Assembly: GCA_002390705.1 (NCBI GenBank)
Contig: DGQA01000038.1
Location: 13,659 to 77,658 of the forward strand
DNA: 64,000 bases
Source: Actinobacteria bacterium UBA4426
Lineage (GTDB): Bacteria; Actinomycetota; Actinomycetes; S36-B12
Direction of reading: 5' to 3'
The notes under the pieces are model-generated. The model was not told the origin of the DNA and ran no database searches. It saw only the letters and a program-made list of their open reading frames with translations. Each line of letters begins with the position of its first letter. Position 1 is the stretch's first letter. The translations under genes and the position numbers were made by a program. This document shows, in pieces, positions 42,513-51,168 of the stretch.

Positions 42513-42530
42513 CTTCGGTGGTTACCGAAG
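42513..42530 (-). other. Hairpin between rpsZ and rpsH
   Basis: A 6-bp stem CTTCGG/CCGAAG with a 6-base loop lies in the 63-base gap. A second small stem (GGCC-AAGC-GGCC, 42485-42496) touches the rpsH start. They might be an S8 or processing site; no conserved S8 site sequence was recognised. Confidence 0.4.
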
Positions 42531-42547
42531 ACCTGCAGCGTCGTTGT

Positions 42548-42733
42548 TTACCAGGAACTTTTTGTTACACCGGGTAGTTCGCCAGCATGTGCCATCTCAC
42601 GTAAGCAAATGCGGCACAAGCCGAACTTACGGTAGACCGAGTGTGGACGTCCACACCGGTTGCACCGGGTGTATCCCCGCACCTTGAACTTCGGTGTTTT
42701 CTGCTGCTTTTGGATCAGAGCTTTCTTCGCCAT
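42548..42733 (-). CDS. rpsZ: 30S ribosomal protein S14, zinc type (S14 type Z)
   Basis: A 61-residue short S14. The zinc ribbon CNRCG...CRIC is intact (Cys24, Cys27, Cys40 and Cys43). This short C+ form, common in Gram-positive bacteria, replaces the 100-residue zinc-free form. It lies 4 bases after rplE. Confidence 0.97.
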   Translation of the reverse strand: MAKKALIQKQQKTPKFKVRGYTRCNRCGRPHSVYRKFGLCRICLREMAHAGELPGVTKSSW

Positions 42734-42737
42734 GTGC

Positions 42738-43295
42738 TCAAGCCTCCTTAAATGGGAATCCGAGAAGCCGGAGCAGCGCTCGACCTTCGTCGTTGTTCTT
42801 GGCGGTGGTTACCACCGTGATGTCCATGCCGCGAGTGCGGTCAATCTTATCCTGATCGATTTCGTGAAACATGGATTGCTCCGTCAAACCAAACGTGTAG
42901 TTTCCGTTGCCATCAAATTGTTTTGCAGACAGACCCCGGAAGTCACGGATACGCGGGAGCGAGGTGCTGAGCAGGCGATCGAGGAACTCCCACATGCGGT
43001 CGCCACGAAGTGTGACGTGTGCACCAATCGGTTGTCCCTCACGCAATTTAAATTGAGCGATGGAAACCCTAGCCTTGGTCACCTGTGGCTTTTGACCCGT
43101 GATGTCGGTGAGGTCGCGGACCGCGCCTTCAATCAACTTGGAGTCGCGAGCAGCCTCGCCGACACCCATGTTGACCACAATCTTGGTCAGGCCTGGGACC
43201 TGCATGATGTTCCCGTAGCTGAATTCCTTCTTAAGTTCAGGAACGATTTCTTCACGGTAACGAGCCTTCAATCGAGGCGTTGTTGCAGTAGTCAT
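42738..43295 (-). CDS. rplE: 50S ribosomal protein L5
   Basis: A 185-residue 5S rRNA-binding protein of the central protuberance. Conserved parts include NIMQVPGLTKIVVNMGVGEA, the RMWEFLDRL helix and the MDITVVTTAKNNDEGRALL end. It follows rplX after 15 bases. Confidence 0.97.
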   Translation of the reverse strand: MTTATTPRLKARYREEIVPELKKEFSYGNIMQVPGLTKIVVNMGVGEAARDSKLIEGAVRDLTDITGQKPQVTKARVSIAQFKLREGQPIGAHVTLRGDRMWEFLDRLLSTSLPRIRDFRGLSAKQFDGNGNYTFGLTEQSMFHEIDQDKIDRTRGMDITVVTTAKNNDEGRALLRLLGFPFKEA

Positions 43296-43310
43296 GATTG
43301 CTTATCCGTC

Positions 43311-43673
43311 CTAGATCTCTTTGCCGGTGCGGCGTGAAATACGCACGCTGCGCTCTGCTTCGTAGGTCGAACCGTCTGCGCGACGCTTCTCAACTTTTTC
43401 TCGGGTGAACCCAACCCGGGTGGCTTTGCCGTCTTCTGGATCAACCAGCATCACGTTGGAGACATGAACCGGGGCTTCAGTGGTGATGATTCCGCCACTC
43501 TTAGCGCCACGTGCGTCTTGGCCAACCTTGGTGTGCTTCTTGATCCGGTTAACACCCTCGACGATGAGTTTGTCTGCTTCGGGATACACGTCAATGACTT
43601 TGCCCTGTATGCCACGATCTTTACCTGAAATCACCAGGACGGTATCGCCTTTGCGAATCTTTAACTTCGGCAT
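43311..43673 (-). CDS. rplX: 50S ribosomal protein L24
   Basis: A 120-residue assembly-initiating protein. The KOW motif KIRKGDTVLVISGKDRGIQGKV is at the N-terminus; the middle has EGVNRIKKHTKVGQ. The ATG shares one base with the rplN stop. Confidence 0.97.
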   Translation of the reverse strand: MPKLKIRKGDTVLVISGKDRGIQGKVIDVYPEADKLIVEGVNRIKKHTKVGQDARGAKSGGIITTEAPVHVSNVMLVDPEDGKATRVGFTREKVEKRRADGSTYEAERSVRISRRTGKEI

Positions 43674-44041
43674 TACAACACCTCCGGTGCTAGCGAAATA
43701 ATCTTCATGAATTTTTTCTCGCGCAATTCGCGACCGACCGGGCCGAAAATCCGGGTTCCACGTGGATCGCCATCAGCTTTAAGAATCACTGCGGCGTTCT
43801 CGTCGAAACGAATATAGGAGCCATCGGGGCGGCGGCGCTCTTTTTTCGTGCGCACGATCACTGCCTTCACAACCTCACCTTTTTTCACGCCCCCGCCAGG
43901 AATTGCATCCTTGACGGTGGCGACGATGATGTCGCCGATGCCTGCGTAACGGCGGCCGGAACCGCCAAGTACGCGAATACACAAGATTTCCTTGGCACCC
44001 GTGTTGTCCGCAACGCGTAGTCGCGACTCTTGCTGAATCAC
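43673..44041 (-). CDS. rplN: 50S ribosomal protein L14
   Basis: A 122-residue L14 at the subunit interface. It begins IQQESRLRVADNTGAKEILC and ends MKIISLAPEVL. It starts with GTG after AGGAGAA. It is the first gene of the spc group; a hairpin separates it from rpsQ. Confidence 0.97.
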   Translation of the reverse strand: MIQQESRLRVADNTGAKEILCIRVLGGSGRRYAGIGDIIVATVKDAIPGGGVKKGEVVKAVIVRTKKERRRPDGSYIRFDENAAVILKADGDPRGTRIFGPVGRELREKKFMKIISLAPEVL

Positions 44042-44067
44042 TTCATTCTCCTGATCGTCTGCTGGTC

Positions 44068-44088
44068 CTCACCACTTACTGTGGTGAG
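44068..44088 (-). other. Hairpin at the S10/spc boundary
   Basis: A perfect 8-bp stem CTCACCAC/GTGGTGAG with a 5-base loop lies in the 61-base rpsQ-rplN gap. No T-run follows. It marks the border where separate S10 and spc operons meet in other bacteria, so it may be a leaky terminator or processing point. Confidence 0.6.
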
Positions 44089-44102
44089 CCTTGCGGAACT
44101 TC

Positions 44103-44375
44103 TTACTTGGCCTTTTCAAGAATCTCGACCACACGCCAGCGCTTCGTTGCTGACAGTGGACGGGTTTCCATGAGAAGTACTCGGTCACCGATACCTGCGG
44201 TTTCGGCCTCGTCATGTGCCTTGAGCTTATTCGTTCGGCGCACAACCTTGCCATACAACGGGTGCTTGTAGCGGTCTTCGACTGCAACAACAACCGTCTT
44301 TTGCATCTTGTCGCTTACGACAAGGCCCTCACGGACCTTGCGATCGCCACGCTCATTTTGCGTACCAGCGGTCAT
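44103..44375 (-). CDS. rpsQ: 30S ribosomal protein S17
   Basis: A 90-residue S17, a primary 16S-binding OB-fold protein. It shows GLVVSDKMQKTVVVAVEDR and HPLYGKVVRRTNKLKAHDE. Its ATG overlaps the rpmC stop as ATGA. Confidence 0.97.
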   Translation of the reverse strand: MTAGTQNERGDRKVREGLVVSDKMQKTVVVAVEDRYKHPLYGKVVRRTNKLKAHDEAETAGIGDRVLLMETRPLSATKRWRVVEILEKAK

Positions 44376-44608
44376 GCGGCACCTTCCTCACCCTCAACGG
44401 GCGTGATGCCCAATTCACGTTCGCGCAGGATCGTGTAGATCCGAGCGATATCCTTGCGCACAGCGCGCAACCGACCATGGTTCTCTAACTGCCCAGTTGC
44501 ACCTTGGAAGCGTAGATTGAACAACTCTTCCTTGGATTCACGCAGTTTTTCTGTGAGTTCTGCATCGTCTAGATTGCGCAGTTCACCTGTTGCTGTACCA
44601 GCGGCCAT
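44372..44608 (-). CDS. rpmC: 50S ribosomal protein L29
   Basis: A 78-residue L29 near the exit tunnel, a docking partner for trigger factor. It shows LRNLDDAELTEKLRESKEELFNLRFQ and RKDIARIYTILRERE, with a short acidic tail. It shares one base with rplP and four with rpsQ. Confidence 0.97.
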   Translation of the reverse strand: MAAGTATGELRNLDDAELTEKLRESKEELFNLRFQGATGQLENHGRLRAVRKDIARIYTILRERELGITPVEGEEGAA

Positions 44609-45030
44609 TAGTCTTCACCTGTTTCATCGCGCCGAACAATCCGACACTTCATTGGGAGTTTGTGCATTGCACGGGTTAACGCCTCGTGTGCGACCTTCTC
44701 GTCCGGGTAGGACAGTTCGAACATGACGCGACCCGGCTTGACGTTGGCCACCCACCATTCAGGAGAGCCCTTACCGGAACCCATGCGGGTCTCAGCTGGC
44801 TTCTTCGTGAGAGGGCGGTCTGGATAAATGTTGATCCACACCTTGCCACCACGGCGAATGTGACGCGTGATTGCAATACGTGATGCTTCGATCTGCCGGT
44901 TGGTTACGTAAGCAGGCTCGAGCGCCTGCAAGCCGTAGGTGCCGAAAGTTACTTTGGTGCCACCCTTTGCCACACCGCGACGGGTTGGGTGGTGCTGCTT
45001 ACGATGCTTGACGCGACGGGGAATCAACAT
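44608..45030 (-). CDS. rplP: 50S ribosomal protein L16
   Basis: A 140-residue L16 by the A site. It begins LIPRRVKHRKQHHPTR and has the RMGSGKGSPEWWVA loop that reaches the peptidyl-transferase centre. It lies 2 bases after rpsC. It also carries the conserved GLQALEPAYVTNRQIE. Confidence 0.97.
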   Translation of the reverse strand: MLIPRRVKHRKQHHPTRRGVAKGGTKVTFGTYGLQALEPAYVTNRQIEASRIAITRHIRRGGKVWINIYPDRPLTKKPAETRMGSGKGSPEWWVANVKPGRVMFELSYPDEKVAHEALTRAMHKLPMKCRIVRRDETGED

Positions 45031-45032
45031 GA

Positions 45033-45854
45033 CTAACCCTCCGTGCTTTCTACTGTGACCGTGGGATCAACGGCGACCTCAGCGGCGACCTCAGCGACAG
45101 TTGCCACTGCGACAGCTGCTTCAGCTCCATCTTCGCGGCGTGGACGCTCATTTGGCTTATTACGCGTGGCACCCATACGAGCGGTTGCCGCAGCTGCCTC
45201 GCGCTCAGACCGCGTTGGCAGTGCCTCACCCTTGTAGATCCAGACCTTCACTCCGATCCGACCAAATGTGGTGCGCGATTCGTAAAAACCGTAATCGATG
45301 TCTGCGCGCAAAGTGTGCAATGGAACACGGCCTTCGCGGTAGAACTCGGTGCGAGACATTTCAGCGCCACCGAGGCGACCACTGACTTGGACTCGGATAC
45401 CTTTTGCTCCAGCCTTCATCGCACTCTGCATGCCTTTACGCATTGCGCGTCTGAATGAAACACGACTTGAAAGTTGCTCCGCAATCCCCTGAGCCACGAG
45501 TTGTGATTCCATTTCAGGATTCTTCACTTCAAGGATGTTCAGCTGAACTTGCTTGCCGGTCAGAGTCTCAAGGTCGCCACGCAAACGGTCTGCTTCAGCA
45601 CCGCGACGACCAATCACGATTCCAGGACGAGCCGTGTGAATGTCTACGCGGACGCGATCGCGGGTGCGCTCGATCTCAACCTTGGCGATTCCCGCACGTT
45701 CCATACCTTTGCTGAGCACTTTGCGAATAGCGACGTCCTCTTGCACGTAGTCGCTGTAGCGCTGGCCCTTCTTCGTGCTGTCAGCGAACCACCGTGAGGT
45801 GAAGTCCGTTGTAATACCTAGGCGGAAGCCATGCGGATTAACTTTTTGACCCAT
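45033..45854 (-). CDS. rpsC: 30S ribosomal protein S3
   Basis: A 273-residue S3 at the mRNA entry. The KH domain (TARPGIVIGRRGAEADRLR, with GRRG) and the C-terminal domain VSGRLGGAEMSRTE are intact. A long Ala/Val/Glu tail of about 60 residues extends beyond the core. It starts 3 bases after rplV. Confidence 0.97.
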   Translation of the reverse strand: MGQKVNPHGFRLGITTDFTSRWFADSTKKGQRYSDYVQEDVAIRKVLSKGMERAGIAKVEIERTRDRVRVDIHTARPGIVIGRRGAEADRLRGDLETLTGKQVQLNILEVKNPEMESQLVAQGIAEQLSSRVSFRRAMRKGMQSAMKAGAKGIRVQVSGRLGGAEMSRTEFYREGRVPLHTLRADIDYGFYESRTTFGRIGVKVWIYKGEALPTRSEREAAAATARMGATRNKPNERPRREDGAEAAVAVATVAEVAAEVAVDPTVTVESTEG

Positions 45855-45857
45855 GGT

Positions 45858-46508
45858 TTAGCCCTCCTTCTTGGTGGTCTTAGGGGCTGCAGCCTTCTTG
45901 GCCGGCGCCTTCTTCGCGGCAGCCTTCTTGGCCGGCGCCTTCTTCGCGGCAGCCTTCTTGGCCGGCGCCTTCTTCGCGGCAGCCTTCTTGGCCGACTCAG
46001 CCTTCTTCTCTGCAGATTTCTTGGCCGGCGCCTTCTTTGCAGGCGCCTTCTTCGCGGCAGCCTTCTTGGCCGGCGCTTCACTCACTTGGGTCTCGTTAAT
46101 TTCCTCGACCTTCGGAGCCGGTGCCGCCTTAGGACCTTTGGCAGGCTTCGTGGGGCGCGAGATCTTGGGCATTGCAACGCCGTCAGAGACGATCACCGTG
46201 ATGTGGGAGCTACGCTTAAGGATACGAAAAGCTCGACCTTGTGCGCGGGGGCGGATGCGCTTCATAGTGGGGCCTTCATCAACAAAAGCTTCACTGATGG
46301 TGAGTTCCTTGGCATCCATGCCGTGGTTATTCGCCGCATTAGCCACCGCACTCGCGAGCGTTTTGCCCACGGGTTCGCTAGCTGCTTGCGGGGCGAACCG
46401 CAGCATGGCCTGGGCATCGTCGGCTTTCATCCCACGAATGAGATCAACAACCCGACGTGCCTTCATGGGCGTCACGCGGACGTACCGCGCCTGGGCCCTG
46501 GCTTCCAT
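45858..46508 (-). CDS. rplV: 50S ribosomal protein L22 with long Lys/Ala repeat tail
   Basis: L22 lines the exit tunnel. Residues 1-115 are the normal protein (ARYVRVTPMKARRVVDLIRG; the beta-hairpin with RPRAQGRAFRI). The next 100 residues are a basic tail dominated by AAAKKAPAKKA units, like histone H1 or HU tails, so the protein has 216 residues against about 115 in E. coli. The tail is coded by exact 30-base DNA repeats. Such tails occur in other actinobacteria and may bind rRNA. Confidence 0.96.
   Translation of the reverse strand: MEARAQARYVRVTPMKARRVVDLIRGMKADDAQAMLRFAPQAASEPVGKTLASAVANAANNHGMDAKELTISEAFVDEGPTMKRIRPRAQGRAFRILKRSSHITVIVSDGVAMPKISRPTKPAKGPKAAPAPKVEEINETQVSEAPAKKAAAKKAPAKKAPAKKSAEKKAESAKKAAAKKAPAKKAAAKKAPAKKAAAKKAPAKKAAAPKTTKKEG
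45891..45990. repeat. 30-base tandem repeat coding the L22 tail
   Basis: Three identical 30-base units (45891-45920, 45921-45950 and 45951-45980) and ten bases of a fourth encode ten-residue Lys/Ala/Pro units. Degenerate copies continue to about 46080. Exact identity at the wobble positions suggests recent slippage or gene conversion, so copy number may vary between strains. Confidence 0.9.
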
Positions 46509-46613
46509 CGCTTTCCCCTTGCTTCTCGTTATTGCTACATTAATAAAAACTATTTGGTTTTCAGATGCCCACCGAGTTCACGGTAAGGCAGGTCTTGCCC
46601 TTCAGGATATGTC

Positions 46614-46895
46614 TTAACGGCGCTTTGCCTTACGGTCGTCCTTGACGTGACCCCGGAATGTGCGTGTGGGTGAGAACTCCCCCAGTTTGTGACCGACCAT
46701 GTCTTCGGAGATGAACACGGGCACGTGCTTACGCCCATCGTGCACCGCAATGGTGTGCCCGAGCATCGCCGGGACCACCATTGAGCGACGTGACCAAGTC
46801 TTGATCACACCCTTTGAACCCGATTCGTTTTGGGCATCTACCTTCTTGAGTAGATGACCGTCAATGAACGGCCCTTTTTTCAGACTGCGTGGCAT
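46614..46895 (-). CDS. rpsS: 30S ribosomal protein S19
   Basis: A 93-residue S19 of the head. It begins PRSLKKGPFIDGHLLKKV and has TWSRRSMVVPAMLGHTIAVHDG. It is 15 bases after rplB; a 105-base gap to rplV shows no clear hairpin. Confidence 0.97.
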   Translation of the reverse strand: MPRSLKKGPFIDGHLLKKVDAQNESGSKGVIKTWSRRSMVVPAMLGHTIAVHDGRKHVPVFISEDMVGHKLGEFSPTRTFRGHVKDDRKAKRR

Positions 46896-46910
46896 GTTTT
46901 ACCGCTTTCC

Positions 46911-47747
46911 TTAACGCTTCTTGCCGGACTTGCGACGACGTACAATGAATTGATCGCTGGCCTTATTTTTCTTCCGAGTGCGACCTTCTGCCTTACCGCC
47001 AGGGTTGACGGGGTGACGACCACCGGACGTCTTACCCTCGCCACCACCATGCGGGTGGTCGACCGGGTTCATGGCCACACCGCGAACGGTTGGGCGCCTA
47101 CCCTTCCAACGCATCCGGCCTGCTTTTCCCCAGTTGATGTTTGACTGCTCAGCGTTACCCACTTCACCGATGGTCGCACGTGAGCGCACATCGACGTTAC
47201 GAATCTCTCCCGAAGGCATCCGGAGCTGGGCGAATGCGCCTTCTTTTGCTACGAGCTGGACGCCCGCACCGGCAGAACGCGCAATTTTCGCGCCTCCCCC
47301 GGGCTTGAGCTCAATTGCGTGAATCACGGTTCCCACCGGGATGTTGCGCATTGGCAGACAGTTGCCGGGCTTGATGTCGGCACTTGCACCAGTTTCAATG
47401 CGGTCGCCCTGCTTCAACTTATTCGGGGCGATGATGTATCGCTTTTCACCATCGGCGTAGTGCAAAAGAGCGATGCGAGCCGTGCGGTTTGGGTCGTATT
47501 CGATGTGCGCGACCGTTGCGGGTACGCCATCTTTGTCAGCTCGCTTAAAGTCAATAAGTCGGTAGGCACGCTTATGGCCACCGCCTCTGTGACGGGTTGT
47601 GATCTTGCCGGAGTTGTTGCGGCCACCCTTTTTAGGAAGTGGACGCAGCAATGACTTCTCAGGCTCAGACCGGGTTATTTCAGAGAAGTCGGCCACACTT
47701 GAACCACGACGGCCCGGTGTAGTCGGCTTGTACTTACGGATACCCAT
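46911..47747 (-). CDS. rplB: 50S ribosomal protein L2
   Basis: A 278-residue L2, needed for peptidyl transfer and subunit joining. It has GIRKYKPTTPGRRG at the start and the active-site region GVAMNPVDHPHGGGEG with the key His. The ATG at 47747 gives the standard N-terminus; an open start at 47909 would run through the rplW end and is rejected. Confidence 0.97.
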   Translation of the reverse strand: MGIRKYKPTTPGRRGSSVADFSEITRSEPEKSLLRPLPKKGGRNNSGKITTRHRGGGHKRAYRLIDFKRADKDGVPATVAHIEYDPNRTARIALLHYADGEKRYIIAPNKLKQGDRIETGASADIKPGNCLPMRNIPVGTVIHAIELKPGGGAKIARSAGAGVQLVAKEGAFAQLRMPSGEIRNVDVRSRATIGEVGNAEQSNINWGKAGRMRWKGRRPTVRGVAMNPVDHPHGGGEGKTSGGRHPVNPGGKAEGRTRKKNKASDQFIVRRRKSGKKR

Positions 47748-47790
47748 TTTCGTCTCTCGTTTCGTTGTTTCTCGGTTTCCCTGGGCCCCG

Positions 47791-48090
47791 TTAGGAGACC
47801 GGGCCGCCAAATATGTCGATGCGATCGCCTGCTGCAACAGAAACAATCGCACGCTTTGTTGCAGCTTTGCGACCAAATCCAGAGCGGGTGCGTACGCGCT
47901 TGCCTTCACGATTCATGGTGTTAACACTTGTCACCTTGACACCGAATACTTCTTCGACCGCGATCTTGATCTGGGTCTTATTCGCACTAGGAGAAACAAT
48001 GAAGGTGTACTTGTTTTGATCAAGAAGCCCATAAGCTTTCTCAGAGACAACCGGTGAGATCAAGATGTCACGTGGGTCTGCGATTCTCAT
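47791..48090 (-). CDS. rplW: 50S ribosomal protein L23
   Basis: A 99-residue exit-tunnel protein that docks SRP and trigger factor. It shows ILISPVVSEKAYGLLDQNKYTF and the VNTMNREGKRVRTRSGFGRK loop. Its start overlaps the rplD stop by 4 bases. Confidence 0.97.
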   Translation of the reverse strand: MRIADPRDILISPVVSEKAYGLLDQNKYTFIVSPSANKTQIKIAVEEVFGVKVTSVNTMNREGKRVRTRSGFGRKAATKRAIVSVAAGDRIDIFGGPVS

Positions 48091-48761
48091 GCTTCTACCT
48101 CGCTTTCGGTGGCAACTGCTTTAGCGCCTTTACCCTTGGCTGGACCGGCCACGAATGTTTCATACGCCCCTTGGGTGAACACCAAATGATCACTGATGAG
48201 CACGTCGTAGGTGTTGAGCTGATCAGGTGCCACAATCGCAACGTCTCCGAGATTGCGCAGTGACAACCACGCCACTGCTTCTTCGCGGGTAAGTACGATC
48301 AAAATCTGGCCCTCAATATTTAGTGCCTTAAGTGTTGCAGTTGCACCTTTTGTTGACGGCAAGTCTCCACTGACTAATTCAGACACAATGTGAATTCGTC
48401 CTTCACGTGCCCGATCTGACAGTGCACCGCGCAGTGCCGCCGATTTCATCTTCTTTGGTGTGCGCTGTTCATATGAACGCGGTTGAGGTCCGTGGCTGAT
48501 TCCACCGCCGGCGAACTGGGGTGCGCGAATCGAACCTTGACGGGCACGACCCGTTCCTTTCTGCTTATAGGGTTTGCGGCCACCACCACTCACCTCGGCT
48601 CGGGTCTTGGTCGAGTGGGTTCCTTGGCGTGCCGCAGCAAGCTGGGCGACAACCACCTGGTGAATCAAGGGAATATTGACCGGAACATCGAAGACTTCAG
48701 CGGGCAACTCAATTTTGCCTGACGCTTTCCCTTCTGGGGTCATAATGTCGACTGAGCTCAC
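48087..48761 (-). CDS. rplD: 50S ribosomal protein L4
   Basis: A 224-residue L4 whose long loop lines the tunnel (KTRAEVSGGGRKPYKQKGTGRARQGS). The GTG start after AAGGAGG overlaps the rplC stop as GTGA. L4 represses the S10 operon in E. coli; no matching leader was recognised before rpsJ here. Confidence 0.96.
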   Translation of the reverse strand: MSSVDIMTPEGKASGKIELPAEVFDVPVNIPLIHQVVVAQLAAARQGTHSTKTRAEVSGGGRKPYKQKGTGRARQGSIRAPQFAGGGISHGPQPRSYEQRTPKKMKSAALRGALSDRAREGRIHIVSELVSGDLPSTKGATATLKALNIEGQILIVLTREEAVAWLSLRNLGDVAIVAPDQLNTYDVLISDHLVFTQGAYETFVAGPAKGKGAKAVATESEVEA

Positions 48762-49408
48762 AGCTGGACCTCCTTAGCCGCCGAGTGAATAAACACTATG
48801 CCGCCCTTAGAGCCAGGAATTGCACCCTTGATCAGGATCAATCCACGCTCAATGTCGACTGCTTGGACCTTCAAATTTTGCGTGGTTTGGCGATCTCCAC
48901 CCATACGCCCAGCCATTTTCTTTCCCTTAAAAACGCGACCCGGCGTTGCACAGGCACCGATTGATCCAGCACTGCGGTGTGCGCGCTTGACCCCATGGGA
49001 AGCACGGAGGCCGTGGAAACCATGGCGCTTCATTACCCCGGCAAAACCTTTACCCTTTGTGGTGCCGACGACGTCGACCACCTGCCCGGTCTCGAAAATT
49101 CCTGCGGTGAGCTCTTGCCCGAGGATGTACTCGGAGGCATCGGGGGTACGTACTTCAATAATGTGGCGGCGGGGGGTGACCCCGGCTTTTGCGAAATGAC
49201 CTGCATCTGGCTTGTTGACCTTTCGCGGGTCAATCGCACCAAATGCGATTTGTATCGCGGAATAGCCGTCTATTTCTGGGGTGCGCACCTGCGTGACGAC
49301 ACTAGGCCCGGCTTGCACAACTGTAACGGGAACAACCTTGTTGTTCTCGTCCCATACCTGAGTCATGCCCAGCTTTTCGCCGAGCAATCCCTTGACGTTG
49401 TTACTCAT
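48758..49408 (-). CDS. rplC: 50S ribosomal protein L3
   Basis: A 216-residue L3 near the peptidyl-transferase centre. It begins KGLLGEKLGMTQVWDE and contains GFAGVMKRHGFHG and ASHGVKRAHRSAGSIG, the loop methylated in some bacteria. It lies 33 bases after rpsJ. Confidence 0.97.
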   Translation of the reverse strand: MSNNVKGLLGEKLGMTQVWDENNKVVPVTVVQAGPSVVTQVRTPEIDGYSAIQIAFGAIDPRKVNKPDAGHFAKAGVTPRRHIIEVRTPDASEYILGQELTAGIFETGQVVDVVGTTKGKGFAGVMKRHGFHGLRASHGVKRAHRSAGSIGACATPGRVFKGKKMAGRMGGDRQTTQNLKVQAVDIERGLILIKGAIPGSKGGIVFIHSAAKEVQL

Positions 49409-49441
49409 GGTGTTCAGATCTCCTCTAAAACTTGATCTCGA

Positions 49442-49750
49442 TTAGAGCTTGATTTCGATGTCGACGCCAGCTGGAAGATCTAGGCGCATCAACGAGTCAA
49501 CGGTCTTGGGCGTGGGGTCCAGGATGTCGATTAGTCGCTTGTGGGTGCGCATTTCGAAGTGTTCCCGCGAATCCTTGTACTTGTGTGGTGAACGAATAAC
49601 GCAGAACACGTTCTTCTCGGTCGGCAACGGCACTGGTCCAGCAACCTGTGCACCGGTACGAATGACTGTCTCAACGATTTTGCGCGCCGAGGAGTCAATG
49701 ATCTCGTGGTCGTAGGCCTTGAGCCTGATCCGGATCTTCTGTCCCGCCAT
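49442..49750 (-). CDS. rpsJ: 30S ribosomal protein S10
   Basis: A 102-residue S10, also the NusE subunit of antitermination complexes. It shows IRIRLKAYDHEIID and SPHKYKDSREHFEMRTHKRLIDI. It is the first gene of the S10 group; a strong hairpin separates it from tuf. Confidence 0.97.
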   Translation of the reverse strand: MAGQKIRIRLKAYDHEIIDSSARKIVETVIRTGAQVAGPVPLPTEKNVFCVIRSPHKYKDSREHFEMRTHKRLIDILDPTPKTVDSLMRLDLPAGVDIEIKL

Positions 49751-49826
49751 GGTGGCTTGGTTCCTTACTCGTGTAGTTGCGAATCGAAGTGAAACGCTCT
49801 TCGTGTGAAACGTTAACTCGGTGTAC

Positions 49827-49861
49827 TCGTGGCGGGAACCGGGTCGCGGTGCCCGCCACGA
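49827..49861 (-). terminator. Hairpin terminator between tuf and rpsJ
   Basis: A 10-bp outer stem TCGTGGCGGG with its complement encloses an inner ACCG/CGGT stem with a 5-base loop. It lies 21 bases after the tuf stop. There is no T-run, as is common in actinobacteria; it probably ends or attenuates the str operon. Confidence 0.8.
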
Positions 49862-49882
49862 AGACTCAGTGGTGGTTACGTC

Positions 49883-51079
49883 TTATGTCAGGATCTTCGT
49901 TACTCGACCTGCACCAACGGTGCGGCCACCTTCGCGAATCGCGAAGCGAAGACCATCTTCCATCGCGATTGACTGAATTAGCTCAACGCGCATGTCGGTG
50001 TTGTCTCCTGGCATAACCATGTCCTTGCCGTCTGGCAGGTACACGACGCCGGTAACGTCTGTCGTCCGGAAGTAGAACTGTGGACGGTAGTTGTTGAAGA
50101 ACGGGGTATGGCGGCCACCTTCATCTTTCGAAAGAATGTAGACCTGAGCCTCGAATTCGGTGTGAGGTGTGATCGTGCCTGGCTTGCAACACACCTGGCC
50201 GCGCTCGACGTCTTCACGCTTGGTTCCACGAAGGAGTACACCGACGTTTTCGCCTGCTTGACCTTCGTCAAGCAGCTTGCGGAACATTTCGACTCCGGTA
50301 ACCGTGGTCTTGACCGCAGGTCCTGGGCGAATTCCAACGATTTCAATTTCCTCGTTGATCTTGACAATTCCACGCTCAATCCGACCGGTAACAACGGTAC
50401 CGCGGCCAGTGATGGTAAAGACGTCTTCGATTGGCATGAGGAAGGGCTTGTCAATCTCGCGCTCGGGAGTCGGGATGTAAGAGTCAACCGCGTCCATGAG
50501 TTCCATGATCGAAGCACCCCATTTCTCGTCACCCTGCAGTGCTGGGAAGGCGGCAACGCGAACTACTGGAATGTCGTCACCTGGGAATTCGTACTGGCTT
50601 AGCAGTTCACGAACTTCCATTTCGACGAGTTCAATGAGTTCTTCATCATCGACCATGTCGCACTTATTGAGTGCTACAACCAGAGATGGCACACCCACTT
50701 GGCGAGCAAGGAGAACGTGCTCCTTGGTCTGGGGCATAGGGCCGTCGGTTGCGGCAACCACGAGGATCGCGCCGTCCATCTGCGCAGCACCGGTGATCAT
50801 GTTTTTGATGTAGTCAGCGTGACCTGGACAGTCGACGTGGGCGTAGTGCCGGCCTTCTGTCTGGTACTCAACGTGTGCGATCGAGATCGTGATCCCACGT
50901 TGACGCTCTTCAGGGGCCTTGTCGATCATGTCGAAAGGCGTGAATGGGTTCACGTCTGGGTAACGATCGTGCAGCACCTTTGTAATAGCAGCAGTCAACG
51001 TGGTCTTGCCATGGTCAATATGCCCAATGGTGCCGATGTTGATGTGCGGCTTATTCCGCTCAAACTTGGCCTTCGCCAC
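49883..51079 (-). CDS. tuf: Elongation factor Tu
   Basis: A 398-residue GTPase that brings aminoacyl-tRNA to the ribosome. Motifs are GHIDHGKTTL (G1), DCPGHADY (G3) and NKCDM (G4), and domains II and III follow. The GTG at 51079 (preceded by AGGGAG) gives the usual AKAKFERNKPH start; a TTG at 51112 is open but adds unrelated residues. It is the last gene of rpsL-rpsG-fusA-tuf. Confidence 0.97.
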   Translation of the reverse strand: MAKAKFERNKPHINIGTIGHIDHGKTTLTAAITKVLHDRYPDVNPFTPFDMIDKAPEERQRGITISIAHVEYQTEGRHYAHVDCPGHADYIKNMITGAAQMDGAILVVAATDGPMPQTKEHVLLARQVGVPSLVVALNKCDMVDDEELIELVEMEVRELLSQYEFPGDDIPVVRVAAFPALQGDEKWGASIMELMDAVDSYIPTPEREIDKPFLMPIEDVFTITGRGTVVTGRIERGIVKINEEIEIVGIRPGPAVKTTVTGVEMFRKLLDEGQAGENVGVLLRGTKREDVERGQVCCKPGTITPHTEFEAQVYILSKDEGGRHTPFFNNYRPQFYFRTTDVTGVVYLPDGKDMVMPGDNTDMRVELIQSIAMEDGLRFAIREGGRTVGAGRVTKILT

Positions 51080-51168
51080 TTTCGTACTCCCTCTGTTCGT
51101 GCCGTCCGGCAAAACGCGGATCGGTTATCGGTTCTTTTTCTTCTGTTGTTTTTCTATGTGATCCGCGG

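Noticed and set aside
45871..46617. Two long plus-strand frames opposite rplV (about 250 codons each)
   Set aside because: They are the complement of the L22 Lys/Ala repeat and read as leucine/arginine or Ala/Phe repeats; no ribosome site or homology.
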